Part shown: positions 7,887 through 15,981 of the stretch, piece after piece
Layout: the number at the start of each line of letters is the position of its first letter
Numbering within the stretch: the first letter of the stretch is position 1
From: Streptomyces rapamycinicus NRRL 5491
GTDB lineage: Bacteria > Actinomycetota > Actinomycetes > Streptomycetales > Streptomycetaceae
NCBI RefSeq assembly: GCF_024298965.1
Contig: NZ_CP085193.1
Span: 10,478,001 to 10,542,000 of the forward strand
Direction of reading: 5' to 3'
Length of the DNA stretch: 64,000 nt
Made by a program: the position numbers and the translations under genes
Notes under the pieces: model-generated
What the model saw: only the letters and a program-made list of their open reading frames with translations
Database searches by the model: none
What the model was told of the DNA's origin: nothing

Positions 7887-9179
7887 ATGGAGCCTCAGGA
7901 GACGGTGCGGACCAGCCTGCCCGGTGCCGTACGGGCGTCAATCGCCGACTCCCTCGCCGCCGTCGACGCCGACCTCGCCCGCCGCTACCCCGGTGACCCG
8001 GGCACCCGTCAGCCCGTCCACACCGTTTACGTCCCCGCCGACCTCTTCACCGCCGGTACGGTGCGCGACTGGGGCGACCAGGCGCTGGCTGCCCTCGACC
8101 GGCACGCCCCCGACGCCGCCTCCTTCGCCGCCGTCCTCGGCCTCCCCGGCGAACTCGCCGAGCCCGTCCACGCCCGGGTGCGGGCCAAGCTGGAGCGCGA
8201 GCCCGTGGAGGATCTGCGGATCGACTTCGAGGACGGTTACGGCCTCCGCCCCGACGCCGAGGAGGACGCCGCGGCCGCCCGCGCCGCCTCGCTCGTCGCG
8301 GCCGCCTGCGCCGGGGGCACCGCGCCGCCCTACACCGGCATCCGCATGAAGTGCCTGGAGGCCGCCGTACGCGACCGCGGGATCCGCACCCTCGACATCT
8401 TCCTCACCGGGCTGATGGCGGCCGGGGGGCTGCCGGCCGGTCTGGTGCTCACCCTCCCCAAGGTGACGTACGCCGAGCAGGTCACCGCGATGGCCCGGCT
8501 GTGCGGGGAGTTCGAGAAGGCGCACGGACTCGCCCCGGGCCGTATCGGCTTCGAGATCCAGATCGAGACCACCCAGGCCATCCTCGGCCCCGACGGCCGC
8601 GCCACCGTCGCCCGGATGATCGACGCCGCCGAGGGGCGGGCCACCGGACTGCACTACGGCACCTTCGACTACAGCGCCTCCTGTGGCGTCGGCGCCGCCC
8701 ATCAGTCCATGGACCACCCCGTGGCCGACCACGCCAAGGCCGTCATGCAGGTCGCCGCCGCCGGAACCGGCGTACGGCTCTCCGACGGCTCCACCAACGT
8801 GCTGCCGGTCGGCCCCACCGAGCGGGTCCACGACGCCTGGCGGCTCCACCACCGCCTGGTCCGGCGGTCGTTGGCGCGCGCCTACTACCAGGGCTGGGAC
8901 ATGCATCCCGGCCACCTCCCGACCCGCTACGCCGCCGTCTACGCGTTCTACCGCGAGGGCCTGGAGGCGGCCGCGGAACGGCTCGCCGCATATGTGGCCC
9001 GTACGGCCGGAGGCACCGGCATCGCCGACGAACCGGCCACCGCGAAGGCGCTCAGCGGCCATCTGGTGCGCGGGCTGGACTGCGGGGCGCTCGACGGCGC
9101 CGAGGTCGAGCGGCTGACCGGGCTCGGCCGCGCCGAACTCGACGCGCTGGCGGGCCGCGCCGCCCCGGCCGCCTCCTGA
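7887..9179 (+). CDS. DUF6986 / HpcH-HpaI aldolase-citrate lyase superfamily protein
   Basis: A 430-residue TIM-barrel enzyme. DLRIDFEDGYG (acidic metal-ligand strand), VLTLPKVTY and FEIQIETTQAI (metal-ligand Glu) are the hallmarks of the citrate lyase beta-subunit, malyl-CoA lyase and aldolase superfamily; the family resembles DUF6986. It probably cleaves or condenses a short keto-acid with Mg2+. The IclR-type operator in front suggests induction by a small carboxylate or by purine-derived glyoxylate metabolism, which is inference. It is monocistronic by spacing. Confidence 0.75.
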   Translation: MEPQETVRTSLPGAVRASIADSLAAVDADLARRYPGDPGTRQPVHTVYVPADLFTAGTVRDWGDQALAALDRHAPDAASFAAVLGLPGELAEPVHARVRAKLEREPVEDLRIDFEDGYGLRPDAEEDAAAARAASLVAAACAGGTAPPYTGIRMKCLEAAVRDRGIRTLDIFLTGLMAAGGLPAGLVLTLPKVTYAEQVTAMARLCGEFEKAHGLAPGRIGFEIQIETTQAILGPDGRATVARMIDAAEGRATGLHYGTFDYSASCGVGAAHQSMDHPVADHAKAVMQVAAAGTGVRLSDGSTNVLPVGPTERVHDAWRLHHRLVRRSLARAYYQGWDMHPGHLPTRYAAVYAFYREGLEAAAERLAAYVARTAGGTGIADEPATAKALSGHLVRGLDCGALDGAEVERLTGLGRAELDALAGRAAPAAS

Positions 9180-9318
9180 CCGACCCGGAACACCGGACCC
9201 GGGCGAGCCCACGGATCGGCCCGTCCCGCCGGGCCCGCTGATCCGCTTGGCCACATCCGCTCACCCGCACGTGTCACCCGGGATGCGGCCCCGCCGGTGA
9301 AGGCGGGAGATGGGTGTC

Positions 9319-10530
9319 ATGGCCAGAAGCGCCGTGTCGGCCCTGCTGATCCTGCTCGGTTGCCTCCTCGTACCGGTGTCCGTGCTGACGGTCTGGGTCC
9401 ACGACATCGTCCTGGACACCGACCGCTATGTGGCGACCGTCGCCCCGCTCGCGAAGGACCCGGCGATCCAGGACACCGCCGTGGAACAGGTCAGCCAGGC
9501 CGTCGACATCCGCCACAACAGCCAAGAGATCACCGCGGACATCGCCTCCTGGCTGCGTGCCCACGGCCTCCCGGAGCGGGCCGCCGACACCATCGAGGGG
9601 CTGGCACCGCAACTGGACTCGGCCCTGGACCAGGCGGTGCGGAAGGTGGCCGCCCACATCGTGCGCAGCGAGCAGTTCCCCGCCGTGTGGACCGGCGCCA
9701 ACCGGGCCGCCCACACCGCCGTCGTGAGCGCCCTCACCGGCAAGGGCGGCGGGCCGGTCGGCGTCCAGGGCCACACCGTCACCCTCAACGTCGGCGCCGC
9801 CGTGGAGCGGGTCAGACAGCAGCTGGTGGACGCCGGGCTCCCCGCGGTGACCGGCGTCCCGGACATCCACCAGCGGCTCGTCCTCTTCCACTCCGACCGG
9901 CTCGACACCATTCGACGGTCGGCGCGCCTGCTCGACCTGGCCGGGAACTGGCTGCCCGCGCTGACGGTGACCCTCGGCGGTACGGGAGTGCTGCTCGCCC
10001 GCCGGCGCCGCCGGGCGCTCGCCCGCGCGGCCCTGGGCACCGCGCTCGCCTCCCTCGCCCTGGCCCTGGTCCTGGTGGTCGGCCGCCGCTACTACCTCGA
10101 CCATGTGCCGACGAGCGTGCTGTCCAGGGAGGCCGCCTCGGTCCTCTTCGACACGGTGGTGCGCTTCCTGCGGGTCACCGTGCTCACCGTGCTGGTGCTC
10201 GGTCTCGTGGTCGCGCTCGGCGCCTATCTGGCAGGGCCGGGGCGGCTGCCGAGCACCGTGCGCGGCCGGGCCGAGGTCCTCGCCGACGGCGCGGCCCGCT
10301 GGGGCGCGGCCCATGGGATGCGTACCGGCCGGGCCGGCACCTGGACCGCCGACCACCGGCGGGGACTGACGACGACGGCCCTGCTGGTGCCGGTCGCGGT
10401 GTTCGCCCTGTGGAACCACCCCACCGTGCTGACGGTGGTCTTCCTGGTGCTGATCCTGCTGGCGGCCCTCGGGGTGATCGCCCTGCTGGCCGCCACGGGC
10501 CGCACGGGCGCACCCGGCCGGGGCGGTTGA
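9319..10530 (+). CDS. Integral membrane protein of unknown function
   Basis: A 403-residue membrane protein. One N-terminal hydrophobic helix (about residues 4-25) is followed by a roughly 190-residue extracytoplasmic region rich in Asp and Val, then four or more helices in the C-terminal half separated by Arg-rich loops (LLARRRRRALARA). No enzymatic motif was recognised. ATG 9319 is preferred over ATG 9310 because GGGAG lies 9 nt upstream of the former and directly abuts the latter. The architecture suggests an envelope sensor or assembly role, but I cannot assign one. Its stop is followed by tandem repeats. Confidence 0.75.
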   Translation: MARSAVSALLILLGCLLVPVSVLTVWVHDIVLDTDRYVATVAPLAKDPAIQDTAVEQVSQAVDIRHNSQEITADIASWLRAHGLPERAADTIEGLAPQLDSALDQAVRKVAAHIVRSEQFPAVWTGANRAAHTAVVSALTGKGGGPVGVQGHTVTLNVGAAVERVRQQLVDAGLPAVTGVPDIHQRLVLFHSDRLDTIRRSARLLDLAGNWLPALTVTLGGTGVLLARRRRRALARAALGTALASLALALVLVVGRRYYLDHVPTSVLSREAASVLFDTVVRFLRVTVLTVLVLGLVVALGAYLAGPGRLPSTVRGRAEVLADGAARWGAAHGMRTGRAGTWTADHRRGLTTTALLVPVAVFALWNHPTVLTVVFLVLILLAALGVIALLAATGRTGAPGRGG

Positions 10531-10540
10531 AGCCGGGCCG

Positions 10541-10637
10541 GGGGTCCGCCCACACGACGTCAGCCGGGGCCCGCCCACACCCCGTCAGCCGGGGCCCGCC
10601 CACACCCCGTCAGCCGGGGCCCGCGCACAGACCGTCA
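10541..10637. repeat. 25-bp tandem repeat, about 3.8 copies
   Basis: Unit CAGCCGGGGCCCGCCCACAC plus CCCGT, exact at 10561-10585 and 10586-10610, diverged at 10611-10635, partial before. The last junction contains the stop codon (TCA, 10635-10637) of the minus-strand GAP-family gene, so this is the duplicated 3' end of that gene. Confidence 0.85.
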
Positions 10638-11267
10638 GGGGGCCAGGATGAGCACGATGAAGATCAGGCACGCGGCGACATTGACCACCCAGCTATGGGT
10701 GGTGAGCCATTCCCGGAGCCGGGGCATCGCATGCCGCGCCCGGTCGCCGAGAAGGAGGTAGACCAGCAGTGGCAGTGCCGCGATGAACACGGTGGCGGCG
10801 ACGAACGGCAGCGCCGCCGTCCATTGCGCGTCGTGCTGCTCCAGATTCGCCCCCACCGTCAGCATGACCGCGATGTCGGACGGCATGAGCAGGATGATCA
10901 GAATGCCGGTCGTGAGCGCCTTACGGGGACCGACTTCCATCAGCGAGCCCAGCCACTTCGGCGGCTCGGCCGTCCGCCGCTTCACCACGTTCTTCACGGC
11001 CACCAGCGCCAGCAGTCCCACCAGTACCAGCTGGACGACGACCGCAGCCACCCCCCGATCGGACGGGTCGCCCGGTGCGATCGCCTGCCCCAGCAGCGCG
11101 AAGATCCCCCGGGCCAGGGCGACTCCCACCGCCGTGGCGATCGCCACCCCCAGCAGAAACGCCAGACACACCCGCACCGGCCGCGCCGTGGTCACGAGGA
11201 CGACGGCGGCCACGATCTGCGGCCCCGCCATCATCGTGACGGCCAGGGGGAGAACCTGGAGCTCCAT
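10635..11267 (-). CDS. GAP family membrane protein
   Basis: A 210-residue protein with about six hydrophobic helices. The start (LQVLPLAVTMMAGPQIVAAVVLVT) and the helix pairs match the actinobacterial GAP (Sap, peptidoglycolipid/sulfolipid-addressing) family, thought to assist surface glycolipid export; it also recalls LysE-like transporters. ATG 11267 is preceded by a GGAAGGG-type site. Its stop codon lies within a 25-bp tandem repeat. It is divergent from the SHOCT-domain gene. Confidence 0.75.
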   Translation of the reverse strand: MELQVLPLAVTMMAGPQIVAAVVLVTTARPVRVCLAFLLGVAIATAVGVALARGIFALLGQAIAPGDPSDRGVAAVVVQLVLVGLLALVAVKNVVKRRTAEPPKWLGSLMEVGPRKALTTGILIILLMPSDIAVMLTVGANLEQHDAQWTAALPFVAATVFIAALPLLVYLLLGDRARHAMPRLREWLTTHSWVVNVAACLIFIVLILAP

Positions 11268-11444
11268 GGCCCACCCGCCCTTCCGGCCTCCGCCGCGCGG
11301 TGACGCCCCGCCTTCCCATTGGTACGCACCGCTCGCCCCCGTGGCATCCGCTGCTACGCCGACCGGGGGCCGTCGTAAGCTGAGGATGTGGGCCCTGGTG
11401 GGGCCCTGGCGGCCCCGCCGGGCGTGTCCGACGGGAGGCAGACG

Positions 11445-11828
11445 ATGGGCTACCCACTGCTGAATATATTTCTGACCACGATGTGGGTCTTTCTGTGGAT
11501 CCTGTGGCTGTTTCTGCTGTTCCGCGTGCTCGCCGATCTCTTCCGCGACGACTCGCTGAACGGATGGGCCAAGGCGGGCTGGACCGTCTTCGTCCTGGTG
11601 CTGCCCTTCCTCGGCGTCTTCGTATATCTGGTGGCGCGTGGCCGGGGGATGGGCATGCGCGAGACGAAGCGGGCCGAGAAGGCGGAGGCGGACTTCCGGG
11701 AGTTCATGCGGACGACCGCCACCACGGGCCGCGCGGCGGAGCTCGAGCACCTCGTGGAGCTCAAGAACCACGGCGACCTCACGCCCGAGGAGTACGAGCG
11801 CGCCAAGGCCAAGGTGCTCGCCGCCTGA
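11445..11828 (+). CDS. Small membrane protein with PLDc_N and SHOCT domains
   Basis: 127 residues. Two hydrophobic helices (about residues 5-28 and 42-62) form a PLDc_N-like membrane unit, followed by a charged stretch and a C-terminal SHOCT motif (ELEHLVELKNHGDLTPEEYERAK in overlap). SHOCT modules are short oligomerisation helices at the ends of many small proteins. GGGAGG 6 nt before ATG 11445 fixes the start. The function is unknown; such proteins are common and conserved in Streptomyces. Confidence 0.82.
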   Translation: MGYPLLNIFLTTMWVFLWILWLFLLFRVLADLFRDDSLNGWAKAGWTVFVLVLPFLGVFVYLVARGRGMGMRETKRAEKAEADFREFMRTTATTGRAAELEHLVELKNHGDLTPEEYERAKAKVLAA

Positions 11829-11878
11829 GCTGCCGTGGAACCGACCGGCACGGGCGGGGTGCCGGGGTGTGTGCGGGT

Positions 11879-12751
11879 TCAGCGCGCGCCCACGTGGGCG
11901 CCGAGGAACTTCCGCATCAGGGGGACCACCTCGTCCAGGCCCGTTTCGAGGAGGAAGTGACCGCCGTCCTGGAGGTGGACCTCGGCCTTCGGGTTGTCGC
12001 GGGCGAAGGCGCGGGCGCCGTCGGGGCCGAAGATGGGGTCGTCACGGCCCCATACGGCGAGCAGGGGCGGCTGGTGGGCGCGGAAGTACTCGTGCACCCG
12101 GGGGTACAGGGGGCTGTTGGTGGCGTAGTCCCGGAAGAGCTGGAGCTGGACCAGGTCGTTGCCGGGGCGGGACACCTGCTGGAAGTCGTGGTGCCAGGTG
12201 TCGGGGCTGACCAGGCTCTCGTCGGGAGCTCCGGTGACGTACTGCCATTTGATCAGGTCCAGGGAGAGGGCCTGGCGGATGGCCTCCTCGTTCTTCGGGC
12301 TCCGATCCTCCTGATAGGCCCAGACCGGTCGCCAGAAGTCCTCGACGAAGCCCTCGTCGTAGGCGTTGCCGTTCTGCGTCACGATGGCGGTGACCGCTTC
12401 AGGGGTGCGCAGGGCCAGGCGCCAGCCGATGGGCGCGCCGTAGTCCTGGACGTAGAGGGCGTATCGGTCGAGGCCGAGGTGGTCGAGGAGACCGGCGGTG
12501 AGGTCGGTGAGGGCGTCGAAGGTGTAGTCGAAGTCGTCGACGCCGGGGGCGTCGGAGAAGCCGAAGCCGAGGTGGTCGGGGGCGATCAGACGGTAGCCGT
12601 CCGCCAGGCGCGGCATGAGGTCGCGGAACATGAACGAGCTGGTGGGGAAGCCGTGCAGGAGGACGAGCGCGGGGGCGTCCGCGGGACCGGCCTCGCGGTA
12701 GAACAGCCGTCGGCCTTGGATGTCCGCGAACCGGTGGTGCACCTGTGGCAT
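11879..12751 (-). CDS. Alpha/beta hydrolase, haloalkane dehalogenase or epoxide hydrolase type
   Basis: A 290-residue alpha/beta hydrolase. The oxyanion motif is LLHGFPTSSFMF, and the nucleophile elbow reads VQDYGAP with Asp as nucleophile rather than Ser. The acid loop is WGRDDPIFGP and the catalytic His lies in QDGGHFLLE. An Asp nucleophile points to the haloalkane dehalogenase, epoxide hydrolase or fluoroacetate dehalogenase branch. The cap region (residues about 130-220) is Trp-rich. The substrate is unknown. A 19-bp tandem repeat lies upstream. Confidence 0.82.
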   Translation of the reverse strand: MPQVHHRFADIQGRRLFYREAGPADAPALVLLHGFPTSSFMFRDLMPRLADGYRLIAPDHLGFGFSDAPGVDDFDYTFDALTDLTAGLLDHLGLDRYALYVQDYGAPIGWRLALRTPEAVTAIVTQNGNAYDEGFVEDFWRPVWAYQEDRSPKNEEAIRQALSLDLIKWQYVTGAPDESLVSPDTWHHDFQQVSRPGNDLVQLQLFRDYATNSPLYPRVHEYFRAHQPPLLAVWGRDDPIFGPDGARAFARDNPKAEVHLQDGGHFLLETGLDEVVPLMRKFLGAHVGAR

Positions 12752-12822
12752 GGCTTCTGCGCCTTTCGAGCCTGGTTCCTGGTCCCCCGGGGCCTTGCGC
12801 CCTCGGGTCCTCGGGTCCTGGT

Positions 12823-12887
12823 GGTCAGTGCCGGTCGGTACGGTCAGTGCCGGTCGGTACGGTCAGTGCCGGTCGGTACGGTCAGTA
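12823..12887. repeat. 19-bp tandem repeat, 3.4 copies
   Basis: Three identical copies of GGTCAGTGCCGGTCGGTAC at 12823-12879, then a partial GGTCAGTA copy whose TCA (12882-12884) is the stop codon of the lipoprotein gene. The array extends from that stop codon downstream of the gene. Confidence 0.9.
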
Positions 12888-13334
12888 CCGCACCGCCGTG
12901 CCCACGTTCGCCGTGATGCGGCCGGTGAGCTTGCGGTGGCTGCGGGCGGTGGCCGGAGTGGGCTGGTTCGGGGGCACCTTGGTCAGCCGCAGGACGACGG
13001 CGTCCACCAAGTCCCCGCTCGTGTTGCGGAAGTTGACCTCGATGGCGTAGCCGGCCGGGTGCTTGCTGCCGTTGGTCACGGTCAGCGGGGCCACGGCACG
13101 TCCCGCGCCGTCGCGGCTCACCCGGCCGACCTTCACCTCGCGCTTGGCCTGGGAGCCGCCCTTGATCTTGTCCAGCTCGGCCTGGGCCGACGCCCTCGCG
13201 GACGCGATGGCGGCGGAGGCCCGGGACACTTCGGACGACGGGGTGCCCCCGTCGTCCGAACAGCCGACGGCGGCCGGCGCCAGCACGGCCATGAGGCTCA
13301 CCGCGCAGATCGTCCGCGTTCGGCGCCCGCTCAT
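12882..13334 (-). CDS. Secreted lipoprotein of unknown function
   Basis: 150 residues with a type II signal peptide: Arg-rich start, hydrophobic core and lipobox LAPAAVGC, so it should be lipid-anchored on the outer face of the membrane. Beyond an Asp/Ser-rich linker and an Ala-rich helical stretch is a compact domain of about 90 residues with alternating beta strands (VAPLTVTNGSKHPAGYAIEV), resembling immunoglobulin-like FxLYD-type modules. GAGGGAG before ATG 13334 supports the start. No partner is evident. Confidence 0.75.
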   Translation of the reverse strand: MSGRRTRTICAVSLMAVLAPAAVGCSDDGGTPSSEVSRASAAIASARASAQAELDKIKGGSQAKREVKVGRVSRDGAGRAVAPLTVTNGSKHPAGYAIEVNFRNTSGDLVDAVVLRLTKVPPNQPTPATARSHRKLTGRITANVGTAVRY

Positions 13335-13509
13335 CGCGTCTCCCTCGTTCCGTCGGACGGGCCCCGGGCCCTCCGCCTCCACCCTCGGGGGAGTGGGAGA
13401 CCGAGGCAACCGGAGCGGGGCCGTCCAGGCGTTCGGAGAAAGCGGGCCGTTCGGGGAAAGGCCGATCGGGCATTCGGGGGAGGCGTGCCGCTGGAGGGGA
13501 GAGGGGCGC

Positions 13510-14577
13510 TCAGGATGTCGCGGGCGGGGGCAGTTCGCCCGAGCCGCGCGGGATCAGCCGGGTCGGCAGGACGAGCCGCCGGGGGTCCCCGCCCGCGCCG
13601 TCGAGGCGGCGGAAGAGCAGATCGGCGGCGGTGCGGCCGAGCTGGGCCGAGTCCTGGGCTATGACGGTGATCCCGGGGGAGAGCAGATCGGCGAGCTCGA
13701 AGTCGTCGAAGCCGACGAGGGCCACCGGCGTGGGGGGCGCGGGGCGCTCGGCCAGGACCCGTACGACCGTGACGGTGACCCGGTTGTTGCCCGCGAAGAT
13801 CGCGGTGACCGGCTCGGCGGCGTCCAGCATCGCGGTGGCCGCCGCCCGGACCCGCTCCGGATCGGTGGGGCCGAGCGAGACCCAGGCGTCATGGACCGGC
13901 AACCCGGCCTCGCTCATCGCCGCGTGGTAGCCGCGCAGCCGCTCGGCGGCGGTGTGGATGCCCGGCAGGTCGCCGAGGAAGCCGATCCGGCGGTGGCCGT
14001 GGGCGATCAGATGGGCGACGGCGTCGTGGGAACCGCCGAAGCTGTCGGCGAGCACGGCGTCGGCGTCGATACGCCCCGCCGGCCGGTCGACGAAGACGGT
14101 GGCGACTCCGGCCGCCATCTCGGGCGCCAGATAGCGGTGGTCATGGCCGGCCGGGATGATGACGAGGCCGTCGACCCGGCGTGCGCACAGCGCGAGCACC
14201 AGCTCCTGCTCCCGCTCGGGGTCCTCCGCGCTGGACCCGTTGATCAGCAGCGCGCCATGGGCCCGGGCGACCTCCTCGACGGCGCGGCTCAGGGGACCGT
14301 AGAAGGGGTCGGCCAGATCTTCCAGGACCAGTCCGATGCTGGCCGTACGGCCCTTGCGCAGAATGCGGGCGCTGTCGTTGCGGCGGAAGCCGAGCGCGGT
14401 GATGGCCTCCTGGACGCGGCGCTCGGTGTCGGGGGTGACGCCCGGCTCGCCGTTGACCACCCTGGAGACGGTCTTGAGGCCGACCCCGGCCCGTGCGGCT
14501 ACGTCCTTCATGGTGGGGCGGGTGCCGTAACGGCGTGTGGGGGTGCGGCTGGCGGTGCCCGGGGCGGTGTCGGTCAC
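13510..14577 (-). CDS. LacI family transcriptional regulator
   Basis: A 355-residue LacI/GalR repressor. The helix-turn-helix reads MKDVAARAGVGLKTVSRVVNG (residues about 23-43), then a periplasmic-binding-protein-like effector domain with the expected FVDRPAGR and HGHRRIGFLGD segments. GTG 14577 is my start; internal ATG 14514 would give a minimal protein. It is divergent from a ROK sugar kinase, with a perfect 12-bp palindrome between them, so it probably represses both genes until a sugar ligand binds. Confidence 0.9.
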   Translation of the reverse strand: MTDTAPGTASRTPTRRYGTRPTMKDVAARAGVGLKTVSRVVNGEPGVTPDTERRVQEAITALGFRRNDSARILRKGRTASIGLVLEDLADPFYGPLSRAVEEVARAHGALLINGSSAEDPEREQELVLALCARRVDGLVIIPAGHDHRYLAPEMAAGVATVFVDRPAGRIDADAVLADSFGGSHDAVAHLIAHGHRRIGFLGDLPGIHTAAERLRGYHAAMSEAGLPVHDAWVSLGPTDPERVRAAATAMLDAAEPVTAIFAGNNRVTVTVVRVLAERPAPPTPVALVGFDDFELADLLSPGITVIAQDSAQLGRTAADLLFRRLDGAGGDPRRLVLPTRLIPRGSGELPPPATS

Positions 14578-14635
14578 AGTGCGCTCGTCCCGTCGCTGGT
14601 CGTCGTGGGGGAAGGAGTGACGAGCATAGCCCCTG

Positions 14636-14647
14636 GACAACGTTGTC
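14636..14647. promoter_or_regulatory. LacI-family operator
   Basis: Perfect 12-bp palindrome GACAACGTTGTC, with the central CG typical of LacI-type operators, in the divergent gap between the regulator and the ROK kinase. Confidence 0.65.
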
Positions 14648-14723
14648 AGCGCCGGGAAGACTATTGCCGCACACTGAACGCGTCCATGCCCATCAGCATG
14701 CCCCACCAGGAGAGTCGACACCT

Positions 14724-15701
14724 ATGCCACGTGACCTCATCGCCGCACTGGACATCGGCGGGACCAAGATCGCGGGCGCTCTGGTGGACGGGAGCGGAAA
14801 GCTGGCCGTGCGGACCCGCCGCGCCACCCGCGCCCAGGAGGACGGCGCCACGGTGATGGGCCAGGTCACCGCCGTGCTCGAGGAGCTCGCGGCCACCGCG
14901 CACTGGTCGCGGGTCGCCGCCGTCGGCATCGGCAGCGCGGGCCCGGTGGACGCCTCCGTGGGCACCGTCAGCCCCGTCAACATCCCCGGCTGGCGTGACT
15001 TCCCGCTGGTCGCCGGGGTCCGGGAGACCACCGGCGCGCTGCCGCTGTCGCTGGTCGGCGACGGACCGGCGATGACGGCCGCCGAACACTGGCAGGGCGC
15101 GGCACGCGGCCGTAAGAGCGCGCTGTGCATGGTGGTCTCCACCGGCGTGGGCGGCGGGCTGGTCCTGGGCGGCCGACTGCACCCGGGCCCCACCGGGAAC
15201 GCCGGGCACATCGGCCACATCAGCGTGGAGCTGAACGGCGACCTGTGCCCCTGTGGCGGACGCGGCTGTGTGGAGCGGATCGCCAGCGGCCCCAACATCG
15301 CCCGCCGCGCCCTGGACGTCGGCTGGCGCCCGGGGCCGGACGGCGACACCAGCGCCGAGGCCGTCGCCGCCTCGGCGCGGGCCGGAGACCCCGTCGCGCG
15401 GGCCTCCTTCGAACGGGCCGCCCAGGCCCTGGCCGCCGGGATCGCCGCGACCGCCGCGCTCGTCGAGATCGAGGTGGCGGTCGTCGGAGGCGGCGTGGCG
15501 GGCGCCGGGGACGTGCTCTTCGCGCCCCTGCGGCGCGCCCTGCGCGACTACGCGACCCTGTCGTTCGTCCAGGGGCTGGAGGTCGTCCCGGCGCAGATGG
15601 GCACCGACGCCGGGCTGGTGGGCGCGGCCGCCGCGGCGGCGCAGGAGGCGCGTCTTGAGGGGTTCGGCCCGGCGGCGGGCACACCGCCCACCGGGGACTG
15701 A
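14724..15701 (+). CDS. ROK family sugar kinase
   Basis: A 325-residue ROK kinase without a DNA-binding domain. The phosphate loop DIGGTKIAGALVD (residues about 8-20), the VGDGPAMTAAEHW substrate segment and the zinc site CPCGGRGCVE are intact; the second ATP loop is AVVGGGVAGAG. It would phosphorylate a hexose such as glucose, fructose or N-acetylmannosamine. AGGAG lies about 9-11 nt upstream. The divergent LacI regulator and shared operator suggest it is inducible by its sugar. Confidence 0.88.
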   Translation: MPRDLIAALDIGGTKIAGALVDGSGKLAVRTRRATRAQEDGATVMGQVTAVLEELAATAHWSRVAAVGIGSAGPVDASVGTVSPVNIPGWRDFPLVAGVRETTGALPLSLVGDGPAMTAAEHWQGAARGRKSALCMVVSTGVGGGLVLGGRLHPGPTGNAGHIGHISVELNGDLCPCGGRGCVERIASGPNIARRALDVGWRPGPDGDTSAEAVAASARAGDPVARASFERAAQALAAGIAATAALVEIEVAVVGGGVAGAGDVLFAPLRRALRDYATLSFVQGLEVVPAQMGTDAGLVGAAAAAAQEARLEGFGPAAGTPPTGD

Positions 15702-15801
15702 GCCCCGGTCCTTCACCGTTTGACCATGACCCGCTGTCACCGTCTGCCCCTAAGCTGTTCGCCCTGAGCCCGGCAGTGGCCGGGCGGGACCGAGGAGCGC
15801 G

Positions 15802-15969
15802 CTAGGGTCTGTCGTCAAAGGGGGCGCCCGCCGCGAGCGGCGTCTGGTGCGGTCGATCGCAAGGCGGAGCATCGCCCTCGTACTGGGCGTACTCGGGTGA
15901 TGCGACAACGCGGCGAGCGGCCGTGCCAGGCGTCGGGAGCAGGGCGCTCCCTTTGACGACAGACCCTAG
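15802..15969. mobile_element. 168-bp MITE-like element with terminal inverted repeats
   Basis: The ends CTAGGGTCTGTCGTCAAAGG (15802-15821) and its inverse at 15950-15969 form 28-bp terminal inverted repeats with a single mismatch. Both ends terminate in CTAG, consistent with insertion at a CTAG/TA target as in the IS427 group of the IS5 family. The 112-bp interior has no ORF of note, so this is a non-autonomous element. It ends 12 bp before the start of the kinase gene. Confidence 0.75.
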
Positions 15970-15981
15970 GGGAGGCGGGCG

